A stretch of DNA of 64,000 bases from an uncultured Halomonas sp. (GTDB lineage: Bacteria > Pseudomonadota > Gammaproteobacteria > Pseudomonadales > Halomonadaceae). The stretch spans positions 124,001 through 188,000 of the forward strand of contig NZ_CAMPKE010000001.1 of the NCBI RefSeq assembly GCF_946887195.1, read 5' to 3'. Under the pieces are notes generated by a model that worked only from the letters and a program-made list of their open reading frames with translations, did not search any database and was not told the DNA's origin. The position numbers and the translations under genes were made by a program. Positions 16,924 to 26,280 of the stretch are shown here, one piece after another; position 1 is the first letter of the stretch, and every line of letters begins with the position of its first letter.

Positions 16924-17456
16924 GCCTTTAACCTCTCGAGTCCGCGCCGTATCCAGCTTTTGATGGTGCCCAGTGGCTGGGTCAATGTAGTGGCCAGTTC
17001 CGCGTGAGTCAGGCCCTCGAAATACGCTTTTTCCAGCGTTTGGCGCTGGCTCGCCGACAATATCTCCAGACACTCGTGCAGCATCCGGCTCTGCTGTTCC
17101 AGGTCACTGGCCGCGACCAGGTCGACGTCATTGGCCAATGTTTCAAAGGCATCGTCGCCGTCTTCGGGATGCCGTTTCTGGCGCCGTAGCCAATCGATGC
17201 CGATATTTCGCGTGATCGTACTCAGCCATGTCATCGGCTTTGCCCGGCTGGAATCATAGCGATCCGCGGTCTGCCAGACGCGTAGGTAAACCTGTTGCAA
17301 ACAGTCCTGAGCGGCCGATTCCTCTCTGACAATACGCAGTAACTGTGCATAAAGATGCGCGCTGGTTTCACGATAAAGACGCTCGAAGGCTGTGCCTTCT
17401 CCACCGGCGCACGCCGCGAGATGAGCGATGAGGTGTTCTTGCGATGAATCCTGCAT
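16902..17456 (-). CDS. ECF-family RNA polymerase sigma factor
   Basis: 184 residues from ATG 17456, with AAGGAAATGGC before it. Region 2 contains AQDCLQQVYLRVWQTADRYD and KPMTWLSTITRNIGIDWLRR; region 4 has LTHAELATTLTQPLGTIKSWIRRGLERL, split around the HTH. The gene overlaps the downstream anti-sigma gene, so the two are coupled. It is divergent from a secreted fasciclin-domain protein, a neighbour often found with this type of sigma/anti-sigma pair, which makes that gene a likely target. The inducing signal is unknown; oxidative or envelope stress are guesses. Confidence 0.92.
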   Translation of the reverse strand: MQDSSQEHLIAHLAACAGGEGTAFERLYRETSAHLYAQLLRIVREESAAQDCLQQVYLRVWQTADRYDSSRAKPMTWLSTITRNIGIDWLRRQKRHPEDGDDAFETLANDVDLVAASDLEQQSRMLHECLEILSASQRQTLEKAYFEGLTHAELATTLTQPLGTIKSWIRRGLERLKACMSHGI

Positions 17457-17648
17457 GCCATTTCCTTGTGGCCAAGGTCGCCTGGTACGCGAGTTTGCTG
17501 TCTTTAGTCTTGATAAACCAGAGCCCGGTGTAAAGCGTGGATTCTCAACGCATCGCTCGATCCGCTGCGCAGTGAATCCATAACCGAAACCCTGGCGTAT
17601 CACCTTCCGAGATCTCATTTCGAGATCGCCGAAAAGAGGCAACGAACC

Positions 17649-18212
17649 ATGATCAAACGCAACCTGTTTACTGGTGCGGTACTCTCAGCGGCAATGCTCT
17701 TCACGGCTTCGGCCTGGGCTTCCCATGGTCCCACCGAAGTCGGTGGTGCAACGATGTATCCCGACAAGAATATCATTGCGAATGCCGTCAATTCCGGCGA
17801 GCACGAGACACTGGTCGCCGCGGTCAAGGCGGCCGGCCTGGTCGAAACCTTGCAGGGCGAGGGGCCATTCACGGTTTTCGCACCGGTCGATAGCGCCTTC
17901 AACAGGCTGCCGGCCGGCACCGTGCCGATGCTACTGGAGCCGGAAAACAAGGACAAATTGCAAGCGGTGCTGACCTATCATGTCGTGCCCGGCAACTTGA
18001 CTCACGAAGACTTGAAAGAAGCGGTCATGGCCGGCGGTGGCAGCACCATGCTGGAAACCGTCAATGGTGCCAGCCTGACGGTAATGAAGAACGGCAATAA
18101 CCTGGTTGTCAAGGACATGGCTGGCAATGTCGCCAGCATCAGTACCTATGATGTCGCGCAGTCCAACGGTGTGATTCATGTCATCGATCGGGTCTTGATG
18201 CCGCACGAATGA
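17649..18212 (+). CDS. Secreted fasciclin (FAS1) domain protein
   Basis: 187 residues. A Sec signal peptide (LFTGAVLSAAMLFTASAWAS) is followed by one FAS1 domain: NIIANAVNSGEHETLVAAVK, then GPFTVFAPVDSAFNRLP and the ending NGVIHVIDRVLMP, which are the two conserved FAS1 boxes H1 and H2. Such proteins are periplasmic or extracellular and are thought to mediate adhesion or ligand binding. AGAGG precedes the ATG. It is divergent from the ECF sigma/anti-sigma operon over 192 bases that contain an inverted repeat TGGATTC (17538-17544) and GAATCCA (17574-17580). Confidence 0.9.
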   Translation: MIKRNLFTGAVLSAAMLFTASAWASHGPTEVGGATMYPDKNIIANAVNSGEHETLVAAVKAAGLVETLQGEGPFTVFAPVDSAFNRLPAGTVPMLLEPENKDKLQAVLTYHVVPGNLTHEDLKEAVMAGGGSTMLETVNGASLTVMKNGNNLVVKDMAGNVASISTYDVAQSNGVIHVIDRVLMPHE

Positions 18213-18231
18213 ACCAGTGACACGCCATTGT

Positions 18232-18257
18232 ACCGCCGGCCGCGTGCCGGCGGTTTT
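18232..18257 (+). terminator. Intrinsic terminator after the fasciclin gene
   Basis: ACCGCCGGC (18232-18240) and GCCGGCGGT (18246-18254) pair perfectly over 9 bp with a CGCGT loop, followed by TTT. It lies 20 bases after the stop codon. Confidence 0.8.
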
Positions 18258-18410
18258 CATTTCAACACCGGCACCATGCCGACCTTGGTCGCGTTGGGCA
18301 CCCTGGCCCTTGATGCAAGAAAACGCCTGACGCATCATCGTAGCTGCGATTGAACAATCACAATAACGCAGGGCATGTCAGCATGCCCGCCACACTGGCG
18401 ATTCTTCCTC

Positions 18411-19124
18411 ATGAGCATGCCACCCGCGACTCTGATCGTCGTCGATGACGACGCCGAAATTCGCGAATTACTCGCCGACTATCTCGGTCGCCATGGTTAC
18501 CGCGCCCTGGTGGCCGAGGATGCCGAGGCCTTGCATCGGCTGCTGGTTCATGAAGTGCCGCAATTGCTGATAGTCGATATCATGCTACCGGGCGATGACG
18601 GCTTCGCGATTTGCCGCGACCTGCGCCGTACCAGCGATGTGCCGATCATCATGCTCACCGCTAGCGGCGACGATACCGATCGTATTCTGGGGCTCGAACT
18701 GGGCGCCGACGACTACCTTGGCAAACCGTTCAATCCTCGCGAACTGTTGGCTCGCATCAAGGCCGTGCTACGCCGCGCCAGGCCGCCCGCGGTGCTCGAA
18801 CAAGCCCGGCGCGTGCGCTTCGGCGATTGGTGCCTGGATCGCGTCAGTCGCGAACTGATCGATAGCGAAGGGCAGCGCAGCACGCTATCAGGCGCCGATT
18901 ATCAGCTACTGCAAGTGTTCCTGGATCATCCCGAGCAGGTATTGTCCCGCGATGCGCTGTTCGACTTGAGCCGTGGCCGCCCCGCACCGCCGCTGGATCG
19001 CTCGATCGACGTGCATGTCTGCCGTTTGCGCCAACGCCTCAGGGACGACGCGCACTCGTCCTTGATTCGCACCGTACGCGGGGCGGGTTACGTGCTGGCC
19101 TCCCAGGTGGAAGTCGTGCAGTGA
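18411..19124 (+). CDS. gltR: OmpR-family response regulator (GltR-like)
   Basis: 237 residues from ATG 18411; ATG 18375 is possible but adds 12 non-conserved residues. The receiver domain has the acidic pair VDDDAE, the phospho-acceptor aspartate in LLIVDIMLPGDDGF, and the lysine in LGKPFNPRELLARI. A C-terminal winged helix (RSIDVHVCRLRQRLRDD, then IRTVRGAGYVLA) binds DNA. Its stop overlaps the GTG of the histidine kinase gene. Because a sugar isomerase and a Gts-type sugar ABC transporter follow, it is probably the counterpart of Pseudomonas GltR, which controls glucose uptake; this role is inferred. Confidence 0.85.
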   Translation: MSMPPATLIVVDDDAEIRELLADYLGRHGYRALVAEDAEALHRLLVHEVPQLLIVDIMLPGDDGFAICRDLRRTSDVPIIMLTASGDDTDRILGLELGADDYLGKPFNPRELLARIKAVLRRARPPAVLEQARRVRFGDWCLDRVSRELIDSEGQRSTLSGADYQLLQVFLDHPEQVLSRDALFDLSRGRPAPPLDRSIDVHVCRLRQRLRDDAHSSLIRTVRGAGYVLASQVEVVQ

Positions 19125-20626
19125 GCGATGCCGTCCCCCGGCGTTCATGGCTGGACTCCCGGAGACGTTCGCTGTTGCGTTTGCTGCCGCGCACGCTGCG
19201 TGGGCGCTTCGTACTGATAATGATCGTTGGTGTGCTCAGCGCCCAGCTTGCCAGCTACGCACTATGGAGCGCGCAGTCCCGCTCCAGTCAATATGAGCAA
19301 CTCGATGAGCTCTCGAACAATCTGGCCTACAGCATTGCGTCGACGGTGCGCTTCTTTCGTTCGCTGCCTTACGAATACCGTCATATCGTGCTCAATCAGC
19401 TGCGCGACATGGGCGGAACGCGCTTTTTCGTCAGCGTCAACGAAAAGCGTGTCGATATCGCGGATATCGGCGATGGCGCCCGCAAGAGGCTGGTGATCGC
19501 CAATGTACAGCGGGTATTGGCCAGCGAACTGGGCATACGCGATGCATGGATCGAGTTCTCGCGCCCCGAGACGCTCAGGGTCTTCAATAACGAGGTGTTG
19601 CTGAGCGAGTTGCCGCCGAGCTGGAGCCACTACAGCCTGCTGATGGAGCCGGTATCGCCGCCGATACTGGTGGTGCAGATGTCGCTCGAACCCGGCACCT
19701 GGCTGTATGTCGCCACGTTGTTCCCGATGATCGATCCGCTCGCTGAACGTCCCTGGCTATCGGGAGACCGGTTGTTCGTGCTGTTGATGGTGCTGGTCAC
19801 GGTGATTGCGCTGTCGTTATGGCTGATTCGTGGGGTGACGCGGCCACTGGCTCGCCTGGCGCGCGCCGCCCGGCTATTGGGCGAGGATCTCGATGCGCCA
19901 CCGCTGTCCGAGCGCGGGCCTCGCGAGGTGGTGGCATCGGCGCGGGCCTTCAATCGCATGCAGGAGCGTATTCGCTCTCAGGTGGGCGAGCGCGAGCGGC
20001 TGTTCTCGGCGATTTCGCATGATCTCAAGACCCCGATCACGCGCTTGAGGCTACGTGCCGAAATGCTCGACGACGAGCGGCAGCGGATGCGCTTCTGCGC
20101 CTCTCTCGATGAGCTGGATCTGCTGGTCAAGGGCGCGCTGGCATCGGTCAAGGGGCTCGATCTGCACGAGAGGACCGAGACGTTGGATATTCGCGCCATG
20201 CTGGTATCGCTGGCTCAGGAACTGAAAGTGCAGGGTGGCAGCGTCGCTGTCAGCGGCGATGCGGCGCGCCTCGCGGTGAAGCCGTTGGCTTTCAAGCGTT
20301 GCCTGGCCAACCTGATCGAGAACGCGATCTTCTACGGACAGCGCGTGGAGGTGCGCATCCGCAGCCATTGGGATGAACTGTGCATTATCGTGCGCGATCA
20401 CGGGCCGGGTATTCCCGATACCCAGTTCGAACGCGTCTTCGCACCGTTCGTACGCCTCGAAGCATCACGCAGCCGGCATACCGGTGGCAGTGGCCTGGGT
20501 TTGAGCATCGCCCGGCACATCGTGCATGCGCATGGCGGTACGCTAGCGATGGGCAATCACCCCGAAGGCGGTCTGCGGGTCACGTTGCGCTTTCCCGTTC
20601 GCGGCGGGTATAGCAACCTGACGTAA
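19121..20626 (+). CDS. gtrS: Sensor histidine kinase (EnvZ/GtrS-like)
   Basis: 501 residues from a GTG at 19121 that overlaps the regulator's TGA. Two membrane segments (about residues 29-49 and 214-235) bracket a periplasmic sensor of about 165 residues. Then come a HAMP domain, the H-box FSAISHDLKTPITRLRLRAE with the phosphorylated histidine, the N-box LANLIENAIFYG, and G-boxes DHGPGIP and GGSGLGLSIARHI. It phosphorylates the adjacent response regulator. Pseudomonas GtrS senses 2-ketogluconate for glucose transport, and the sugar genes following here suggest a similar job; the true ligand is unknown. Confidence 0.86.
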   Translation: MSDAVPRRSWLDSRRRSLLRLLPRTLRGRFVLIMIVGVLSAQLASYALWSAQSRSSQYEQLDELSNNLAYSIASTVRFFRSLPYEYRHIVLNQLRDMGGTRFFVSVNEKRVDIADIGDGARKRLVIANVQRVLASELGIRDAWIEFSRPETLRVFNNEVLLSELPPSWSHYSLLMEPVSPPILVVQMSLEPGTWLYVATLFPMIDPLAERPWLSGDRLFVLLMVLVTVIALSLWLIRGVTRPLARLARAARLLGEDLDAPPLSERGPREVVASARAFNRMQERIRSQVGERERLFSAISHDLKTPITRLRLRAEMLDDERQRMRFCASLDELDLLVKGALASVKGLDLHERTETLDIRAMLVSLAQELKVQGGSVAVSGDAARLAVKPLAFKRCLANLIENAIFYGQRVEVRIRSHWDELCIIVRDHGPGIPDTQFERVFAPFVRLEASRSRHTGGSGLGLSIARHIVHAHGGTLAMGNHPEGGLRVTLRFPVRGGYSNLT

Positions 20627-20700
20627 TAGTTTGAAACCTTTCGGCCGGGAAGGATCGCGTAATCTCGTCGTGACACGCCGAGTCGCCAGAGGAGACCCGC

Positions 20701-21903
20701 ATGGACATCTACGATCCGCTCCAGCTACAAGCGCATATCCGCAAGATCATGGCGTTCTATCATCCGGGCTGCATCGATCCCAACGGTGGGTTCTTTCACT
20801 ACCTGCGCGACGACGGCAGCATCGACGATCGCTATCACCGCCACCTGGTTTCCAGCACCCGCTACGTCTTCACCTATGCGCGCTACGGCGCCTACTTCGA
20901 TGAGCCTGAGTATCTGCACTGGGCACGCCACGGCTTGGCGTATCTAGAGAAGCAACACTTCCAGACGCGCTATCAGGGTTATGCCTGGGCGTTGCAGGAT
21001 GGCGAGGTGGAAGACGACACCAACCACTGTTACGGCCTGGCCTTCGTCATGCTGGCCTATGCCACGGCCCTCAAGGCCGGTATCGACGAAGCGCGAGAGG
21101 GGCTTTACCGGGTGCATGCCCTGCAGACCCGGCGTTTCTGGGAGCCACAGTGGCAACTCTATGCCGATGAGGCGGATAGCCGGTGGCGGGTCAGCGACTA
21201 TCGAGGCCAGAACGCCAACATGCACAGCTGCGAGGCGCTGATCGCCGCCTTCGAGGCGACCGGCGACGAGCAATTCATCGAGCGTGCCCTGTCGATCGCC
21301 AATGCGATCTGTCGGCGCCAGGCGCGCCAGGGCAATGGCTGGATCTGGGAGCATTACGACAGAAACTGGCGCGCCGATTTCGCGTACAACCGCCACGACC
21401 CCAAGCATCTGTTTCGGCCTTGGGGCTTCCAGCCCGGTCACCAGACCGAATGGGCCAAGCTGCTGGTGGTGCTGGCACGCCATCACCGTGAGGCCTGGTT
21501 GATACCGACCGCTCGTCAGCTGTTTCTGAGCACGGTGGAGAAGGCCTGGCATCCACACTACGGTGGACTGGTTTATGGGCTCGATCTCGACGGCACTATC
21601 AGCGATGGCGACAAGTATTTCTGGGTGCAGGCCGAGAGCCTGGCGGCGGCGGCGATGCTCGGCGAGCTGACCGGTGAGCGGCGTTTCTGGCGCTGGTACG
21701 AGCGGATCTGGGAATTCAGCCTGCGGCACATGGTCGATCATCGTCATGGCGCCTGGTATCGCATCCTGTCTCCCGACAACCGCCCCTATACCGACCTCAA
21801 GAGCCCGGCCGGCAAGGTGGATTACCACACCATGGGCGCCTGTTACGACATCATCGACGCGTTGCGCCGGCGCGATGGCCGCGTGGATGTTTCAAGTTCG
21901 TAA
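20701..21903 (+). CDS. AGE-family sugar isomerase/epimerase (mannose isomerase-like)
   Basis: 400 residues with the (alpha/alpha)6-barrel signature of the N-acylglucosamine 2-epimerase family. Conserved blocks include STRYVFTYARYG, NANMHSCEALIAAFEATGD, WGFQPGHQTEWAKLL and YFWVQAESLAAAAML, with catalytic histidines expected in the HSCEA and PGHQTEW motifs. The overall pattern is closest to D-mannose isomerases (YihS type) that interconvert mannose, fructose and glucose. AGAGGAG precedes the ATG. It lies between the two-component system and the sugar ABC transporter, so it probably channels imported aldoses into fructose in the cytoplasm. Substrate range is inferred. Confidence 0.85.
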   Translation: MDIYDPLQLQAHIRKIMAFYHPGCIDPNGGFFHYLRDDGSIDDRYHRHLVSSTRYVFTYARYGAYFDEPEYLHWARHGLAYLEKQHFQTRYQGYAWALQDGEVEDDTNHCYGLAFVMLAYATALKAGIDEAREGLYRVHALQTRRFWEPQWQLYADEADSRWRVSDYRGQNANMHSCEALIAAFEATGDEQFIERALSIANAICRRQARQGNGWIWEHYDRNWRADFAYNRHDPKHLFRPWGFQPGHQTEWAKLLVVLARHHREAWLIPTARQLFLSTVEKAWHPHYGGLVYGLDLDGTISDGDKYFWVQAESLAAAAMLGELTGERRFWRWYERIWEFSLRHMVDHRHGAWYRILSPDNRPYTDLKSPAGKVDYHTMGACYDIIDALRRRDGRVDVSSS

Positions 21904-22023
21904 TAAACCGCAAACACTATTCAGCACTATGTAATCCCCATCACCGGGACGGATACGGTAGCGTGTCTTCATCCGCGCGGGGCATTTTCGCGGGTCAACA
22001 ATAACAAGCCGGAGACACGACGT

Positions 22024-23274
22024 ATGAAAGCAGTAAAGCAAGCATTGCTGGGCCTGGCGGTTGCCGCTTCGATCGGCACGGCCCAAGCCGGCGAGGTCGA
22101 AGTGTTGCATTGGTGGACCTCGGGTGGCGAGGCGCGCGCGGTGGGCGTCCTGAAGGAGTTGATGGAAGAGGAAGGGCACACCTGGAAGGACTTCGCCGTG
22201 GCCGGTGGCGCAGGCAGCAGTGCGATGACCGTGCTCAAGTCGCGTGCGGTTTCCGGCAACCCACCGACCGCCGCACAGATCAAGGGGCCGGCGATTCAGC
22301 AGTGGGCCGAGCTTGGCCTGCTGGGCAATCTCGATGAGGTCGCCGAGCAGGGCGATTGGGATACGTTACTGCCCGAGGTGGTTGCCGATATCATGCGTTA
22401 CGACGGCCACTATGTGGCGGTGCCGGTCAATGTGCACCGGGTCAACTGGCTGTGGGCCAACCCCGAGGTATTGGCCGACGCGGGTGTCGAGATGCCGACT
22501 ACCTGGGAAGAACTGTTCAGCGCCGCCGAGAAGATCCGCGCGGCCGGTTACATTCCGCTGGCGCATGGTGGCCAGCCCTGGCAGGACGCGACGATCTTCG
22601 AAACGGTGGTACTGAGTGTCGGCGGTAGCGACTTCTATCGCAAGGCGCTGGTCGAACTCGACCCCGCGGCGCTGCACAGCGACACCATGATCGAATCGCT
22701 GACGCTCTTCAAACGCTTGCGCGGTTTGATGGACGAGGGCGTGCCGGGTCGCGACTGGAACATTGCCACCTCGATGGTCATCAGCGGCGATGCCGCCATG
22801 CAGTTGATGGGCGATTGGGTCAAGGGCGAATTCAGCGCCGCCGGGCTGACCGCCGGTGAAGGCTACCTGTGCGCACCGGCACCGGGCACCGCCGACGCCT
22901 TCACCTTCAATACCGATAGTTTCGCGATGTTCCGCGTCAACGACGAAGGCGCCCATGAAGCGCAGCGCGATCTCGCTCGCTTGATTCTCGAACCCGAGTT
23001 TCAGCTCGCCTTCAATAAGATCAAGGGCTCGATTCCGGTGCGTACCGATCTCGATATCAGTGAGTTCGATAGCTGCGCCCAGCGGTCCATGCAGGATTTC
23101 AAGGCGAGCATCGAGAGCGACACGCTGGTACCTAGCATGGCGCATGGCATGGCGCTGTCCAGCGCCGCGCAGGGGGCGATCTTCGATATCGTCACCAGCT
23201 ACTTCAATTCCACCGACATGACGGCGGAGCAGGCCGCCGAGCGCTTGGCCGACGTCGCCAATTCGGGGCTTTAA
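22024..23274 (+). CDS. gtsA: Sugar ABC transporter periplasmic binding protein (glucose/mannose type)
   Basis: 416 residues. A signal peptide (KQALLGLAVAASIGTAQAG) is followed by EVEVLHWWTSGGEARAVGVL, the typical opening of GtsA/GlcS glucose-binding proteins of the solute-binding family 1. Further blocks are VPVNVHRVNWLWANPEVLAD and QLMGDWVKGEF. It delivers sugar to the two permeases encoded next. GGAGACACG precedes the ATG. Gene order binding protein, permease, permease, ATPase is that of Pseudomonas gtsABCD; the symbol is by similarity and context. Confidence 0.88.
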   Translation: MKAVKQALLGLAVAASIGTAQAGEVEVLHWWTSGGEARAVGVLKELMEEEGHTWKDFAVAGGAGSSAMTVLKSRAVSGNPPTAAQIKGPAIQQWAELGLLGNLDEVAEQGDWDTLLPEVVADIMRYDGHYVAVPVNVHRVNWLWANPEVLADAGVEMPTTWEELFSAAEKIRAAGYIPLAHGGQPWQDATIFETVVLSVGGSDFYRKALVELDPAALHSDTMIESLTLFKRLRGLMDEGVPGRDWNIATSMVISGDAAMQLMGDWVKGEFSAAGLTAGEGYLCAPAPGTADAFTFNTDSFAMFRVNDEGAHEAQRDLARLILEPEFQLAFNKIKGSIPVRTDLDISEFDSCAQRSMQDFKASIESDTLVPSMAHGMALSSAAQGAIFDIVTSYFNSTDMTAEQAAERLADVANSGL

Positions 23275-23331
23275 GCGAGCAAGCCGCGGCCCACAGGGAG
23301 GTGGGCCATTCCTCGATCAAAGGTATCTGTC

Positions 23332-24261
23332 ATGTCACTCATTTCAGCCGACGCTACGCCACGCCGTGGCATGGCTCGCCGCACGCCCTCCGGATGGTTG
23401 CAAGCGTGGTTGCCGCGCATCGTGGTGGCGCCGTCATTGGCCGTATCGCTGTTCTTCGTCTACGGCTTCATGCTGTGGACCTTCGTGCTCTCGCTGACCA
23501 GCTCGAGAATGCTGCCGAGTTACGACTTCATCGGTTTCGCCCAATACGTCCGCTTGATGGAAAACGAACGCTGGTGGGTCGCGTCGACGAACCTGGTGGT
23601 GTTCGGTGGGTTGTTCGTGGGTATCTGTCTCGCGCTGGGGGCTGGGCTCGCGATACTGCTCGATCAGCGCATCCGCCAGGAAGGTGCGCTGCGCACGATC
23701 TACCTGTACCCCATGGCCCTGTCGTTCATCGTCACCGGGGTGGTGTGGAAGTGGCTGCTCAACCCGAGCCTGGGCATCGAAGCGATGGTTCAAAGCTGGG
23801 GCTTTGCGTCGTTCTCCTTCGATTGGCTGGTCGACCCGGACATGGCCATCTACACCTTGGTGATCGCGGCGGTGTGGCAAGCTTCAGGCTTCGTCATGGC
23901 GCTGTTCCTGGCCGGGCTGCGCGGCATCGACGACAGCATCCTCAAGGCCGCTCAACTCGATGGGGCGAGCCTGCCGCGCATCTATTGGCGCGTCGTCATG
24001 CCGTGCCTGCGACCGGTGCTGTTCAGCGCGGTGATGATCCTCGCGCATATCGCCATCAAGAGCTTCGATCTGGTGATGGCACTGACCGGTGGCGGCCCCG
24101 GTTATGCCACGGACCTGCCGGCGACCTTCATGTATACCCATACCTTTTCGCGCGCCCAGATCGGGCTCGGCTCGGCCAGTGCCATGCTGATGCTGGGTGG
24201 TGTGCTGGCGATTCTCGTTCCTTACCTCTACTGCGAACTGCGAGGCCGCAAGCATGGATAA
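23332..24261 (+). CDS. gtsB: Sugar ABC transporter permease (MalF-like)
   Basis: 309 residues, six membrane segments. The EAA loop that contacts the ATPase is visible as ILKAAQLDGASLPRIYWRVV (about residues 203-222). The N-terminus carries a short basic leader before the first helix, as in GtsB proteins. It overlaps the next permease gene by eight bases, indicating coupled translation. It forms the inner-membrane heterodimer with the second permease. Confidence 0.9.
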   Translation: MSLISADATPRRGMARRTPSGWLQAWLPRIVVAPSLAVSLFFVYGFMLWTFVLSLTSSRMLPSYDFIGFAQYVRLMENERWWVASTNLVVFGGLFVGICLALGAGLAILLDQRIRQEGALRTIYLYPMALSFIVTGVVWKWLLNPSLGIEAMVQSWGFASFSFDWLVDPDMAIYTLVIAAVWQASGFVMALFLAGLRGIDDSILKAAQLDGASLPRIYWRVVMPCLRPVLFSAVMILAHIAIKSFDLVMALTGGGPGYATDLPATFMYTHTFSRAQIGLGSASAMLMLGGVLAILVPYLYCELRGRKHG

Positions 24262-25132
24262 CGTGATTCGACGCCGCAGCGCCGGCGCGCGGTTCTCGCG
24301 CTTTGCCGTCTACGTGATTCTGGTGGGCATGGCGCTGGTCTATCTGATGCCGCTGGTCATCATGCTGCTGACCTCGATCAAGCCGCTCGAGGAGATCCGC
24401 CCCGGCACGCTGCTGGCATTACCGCAGTCACCGACACTCGCGCCCTGGATCGCGGCATGGGGCGAGGCCTGTACCGGCATGCGCTGCGAAGGGGTCGGCG
24501 GCTATTTCTGGAATTCGTTCAGCATCGTCATTCCGGCGGTGACCATCTCCACCGCGATCGGCGCGCTCAACGGTTATGCGTTGACCCAGTGGCGATTCAG
24601 GGGCTCCGAATGGATCTTCGCCTTGATCCTGTTCGGCTGCTTCATTCCCTTCCAGGTGGTACTGCTTCCGATGGCGCGCACCCTGGGGTGGCTGGGGCTG
24701 TCGAGTTCGACCGCCGGTCTGGTACTGGTGCACGTGGTGTTCGGTATCGCTTTCACGACACTCTTCTTTCGCAACTTCTACGTGGCGATTCCCGCTGAGC
24801 TGGTATCGGCGGCGAAGCTCGATGGCGCCGGCTTCTTCCGCATCTTCTGGCGCATTCTGCTGCCCGTGTCGGCGCCGATCATCGTCGTCTCGGTGATCTG
24901 GCAGTTCACCCAGATCTGGAACGACTTCCTGTTCGGGGTCGCCTTCTCCGCCTACGAGACGCAGCCGGTGACGGTGGCGCTGAACAACCTGGTCAACACC
25001 TCCACCGGGGTCAAACGCTATAACGTCAACATGGCCGCGGCGATGATCGCGGCGCTGCCCACGCTGGTGGTGTATGTCCTGGCTGGCAAGTATTTCGTGC
25101 GCGGCCTGACGGCCGGTTCGGTCAAAGGCTAG
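24254..25132 (+). CDS. gtsC: Sugar ABC transporter permease (MalG-like)
   Basis: 292 residues from ATG 24254, which lies inside the end of the preceding permease gene; the longer frame from 24197 adds 19 residues of overlap and is rejected. Six membrane segments, with the EAA loop LVSAAKLDGAGFFRIFWRIL near residue 195. The segment between helices one and two includes PLVIMLLTSIKPLEEIRPGT. It completes the channel with GtsB and is followed by the ATPase gene after 26 bases. Confidence 0.9.
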   Translation: MDNVIRRRSAGARFSRFAVYVILVGMALVYLMPLVIMLLTSIKPLEEIRPGTLLALPQSPTLAPWIAAWGEACTGMRCEGVGGYFWNSFSIVIPAVTISTAIGALNGYALTQWRFRGSEWIFALILFGCFIPFQVVLLPMARTLGWLGLSSSTAGLVLVHVVFGIAFTTLFFRNFYVAIPAELVSAAKLDGAGFFRIFWRILLPVSAPIIVVSVIWQFTQIWNDFLFGVAFSAYETQPVTVALNNLVNTSTGVKRYNVNMAAAMIAALPTLVVYVLAGKYFVRGLTAGSVKG

Positions 25133-25158
25133 CAAGAACAATAACGGGGTTATCTCTT

Positions 25159-26280
25159 ATGTCAGCTTTGGAAATTCGCCAGGTTCGCAAGGATTTCGGT
25201 ACCACGCGTGTACTCGAGGACGTCAGCCTGGCCATCGATTCCGGGGAGTTCCTGATCCTGGTCGGCCCGTCGGGGTGTGGCAAGTCCACGCTGATGAACG
25301 CCATTGCGGGGCTGGAGCCGGTCACCGGTGGTCAGATTCTCATCGCCGGGGAGGATGTCACCTGGCTAACGCCCGCCGAGCGCGATATCGCCATGGTCTT
25401 CCAGTCCTATGCGCTCTACCCGAGCATGACGGTGCGTCAGAATATCGCCTTCGGCCTGGAGATGCGCAAGGTGCCCAGGCGCGAACGCGAGCAGGCGGTC
25501 GAGCGGGTCGCCGATCTGTTGCAGATTTCGCAATTGCTGGAGCGCAAGCCGGCACAGCTCTCCGGCGGCCAGCGTCAGCGGGTGGCGATGGGCCGCGCGC
25601 TGGCCCGCGAGCCCCAGGTCTATCTGTTCGACGAGCCGCTTTCCAACCTCGATGCCAAGCTGCGCGTGGAGATGCGTACCGAGATCAAGAAGCTGCATCA
25701 GCGCCTGGGCACCACCATCGTCTACGTCACCCACGATCAGATCGAAGCGATGACCCTGGCCGATCGCATCGCGGTAATGCGCGACGGGCACATTCTGCAG
25801 TTGGGCACGCCGGATGAAGTCTACAACGATCCGGTCGATATGTTCGTGGCCGGATTCATGGGCTCGCCGTCGATGAATTTCGTGCATGCCACGCTGGACA
25901 CCACGCGAGACGGTTACCGATTGCATATCGAAACGCCCGGCGAGGAGCGGCTGACGCTGCCGTGGCCGGCGGATCGCGCCACCCCGGCGATGGCCGATCA
26001 TCATGCGCGCGAGGTGATTCTGGGGGTGCGTCCCGAACACTTCTCGCAGGAGGACGAACGCCTCGGTGAGCAGGCCGTGGGTACGCCGCTCTCGGCGCGA
26101 ATCAGTATTGCCGAGCCGACCGGTGCGGATATTCTGTTACGCCTGCCGCTGGGCGCCGGCGAGGTGACCGCGCGCATCGGACCCACGGCGAAGCTCGCCT
26201 CCGGCGATCGTATCGCCCTGCGTCTCGATATGAGCCGGGCGGTACTCTTCGCGCCGGATAGCCAGCAGCGCCTGGCCTAG
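25159..26280 (+). CDS. gtsD: Sugar ABC transporter ATP-binding protein (MalK/UgpC class)
   Basis: 373 residues. Walker A is VGPSGCGKSTL (residues about 36-46), the Q-loop VFQSYALYP, the signature [17 protein letters not shown], Walker B VYLFDEPLSNLD and the switch histidine in YVTHDQIEAMTLADR. A C-terminal TOBE/regulatory region starts near residue 240. It energises the GtsBC permeases. Such CUT1-family ATPases can serve several binding proteins, so substrate specificity lies with GtsA. The stop codon abuts a 144-bp palindromic repeat. Confidence 0.92.
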   Translation: MSALEIRQVRKDFGTTRVLEDVSLAIDSGEFLILVGPSGCGKSTLMNAIAGLEPVTGGQILIAGEDVTWLTPAERDIAMVFQSYALYPSMTVRQNIAFGLEMRKVPRREREQAVERVADLLQISQLLERKPAQLSGGQRQRVAMGRALAREPQVYLFDEPLSNLDAKLRVEMRTEIKKLHQRLGTTIVYVTHDQIEAMTLADRIAVMRDGHILQLGTPDEVYNDPVDMFVAGFMGSPSMNFVHATLDTTRDGYRLHIETPGEERLTLPWPADRATPAMADHHAREVILGVRPEHFSQEDERLGEQAVGTPLSARISIAEPTGADILLRLPLGAGEVTARIGPTAKLASGDRIALRLDMSRAVLFAPDSQQRLA

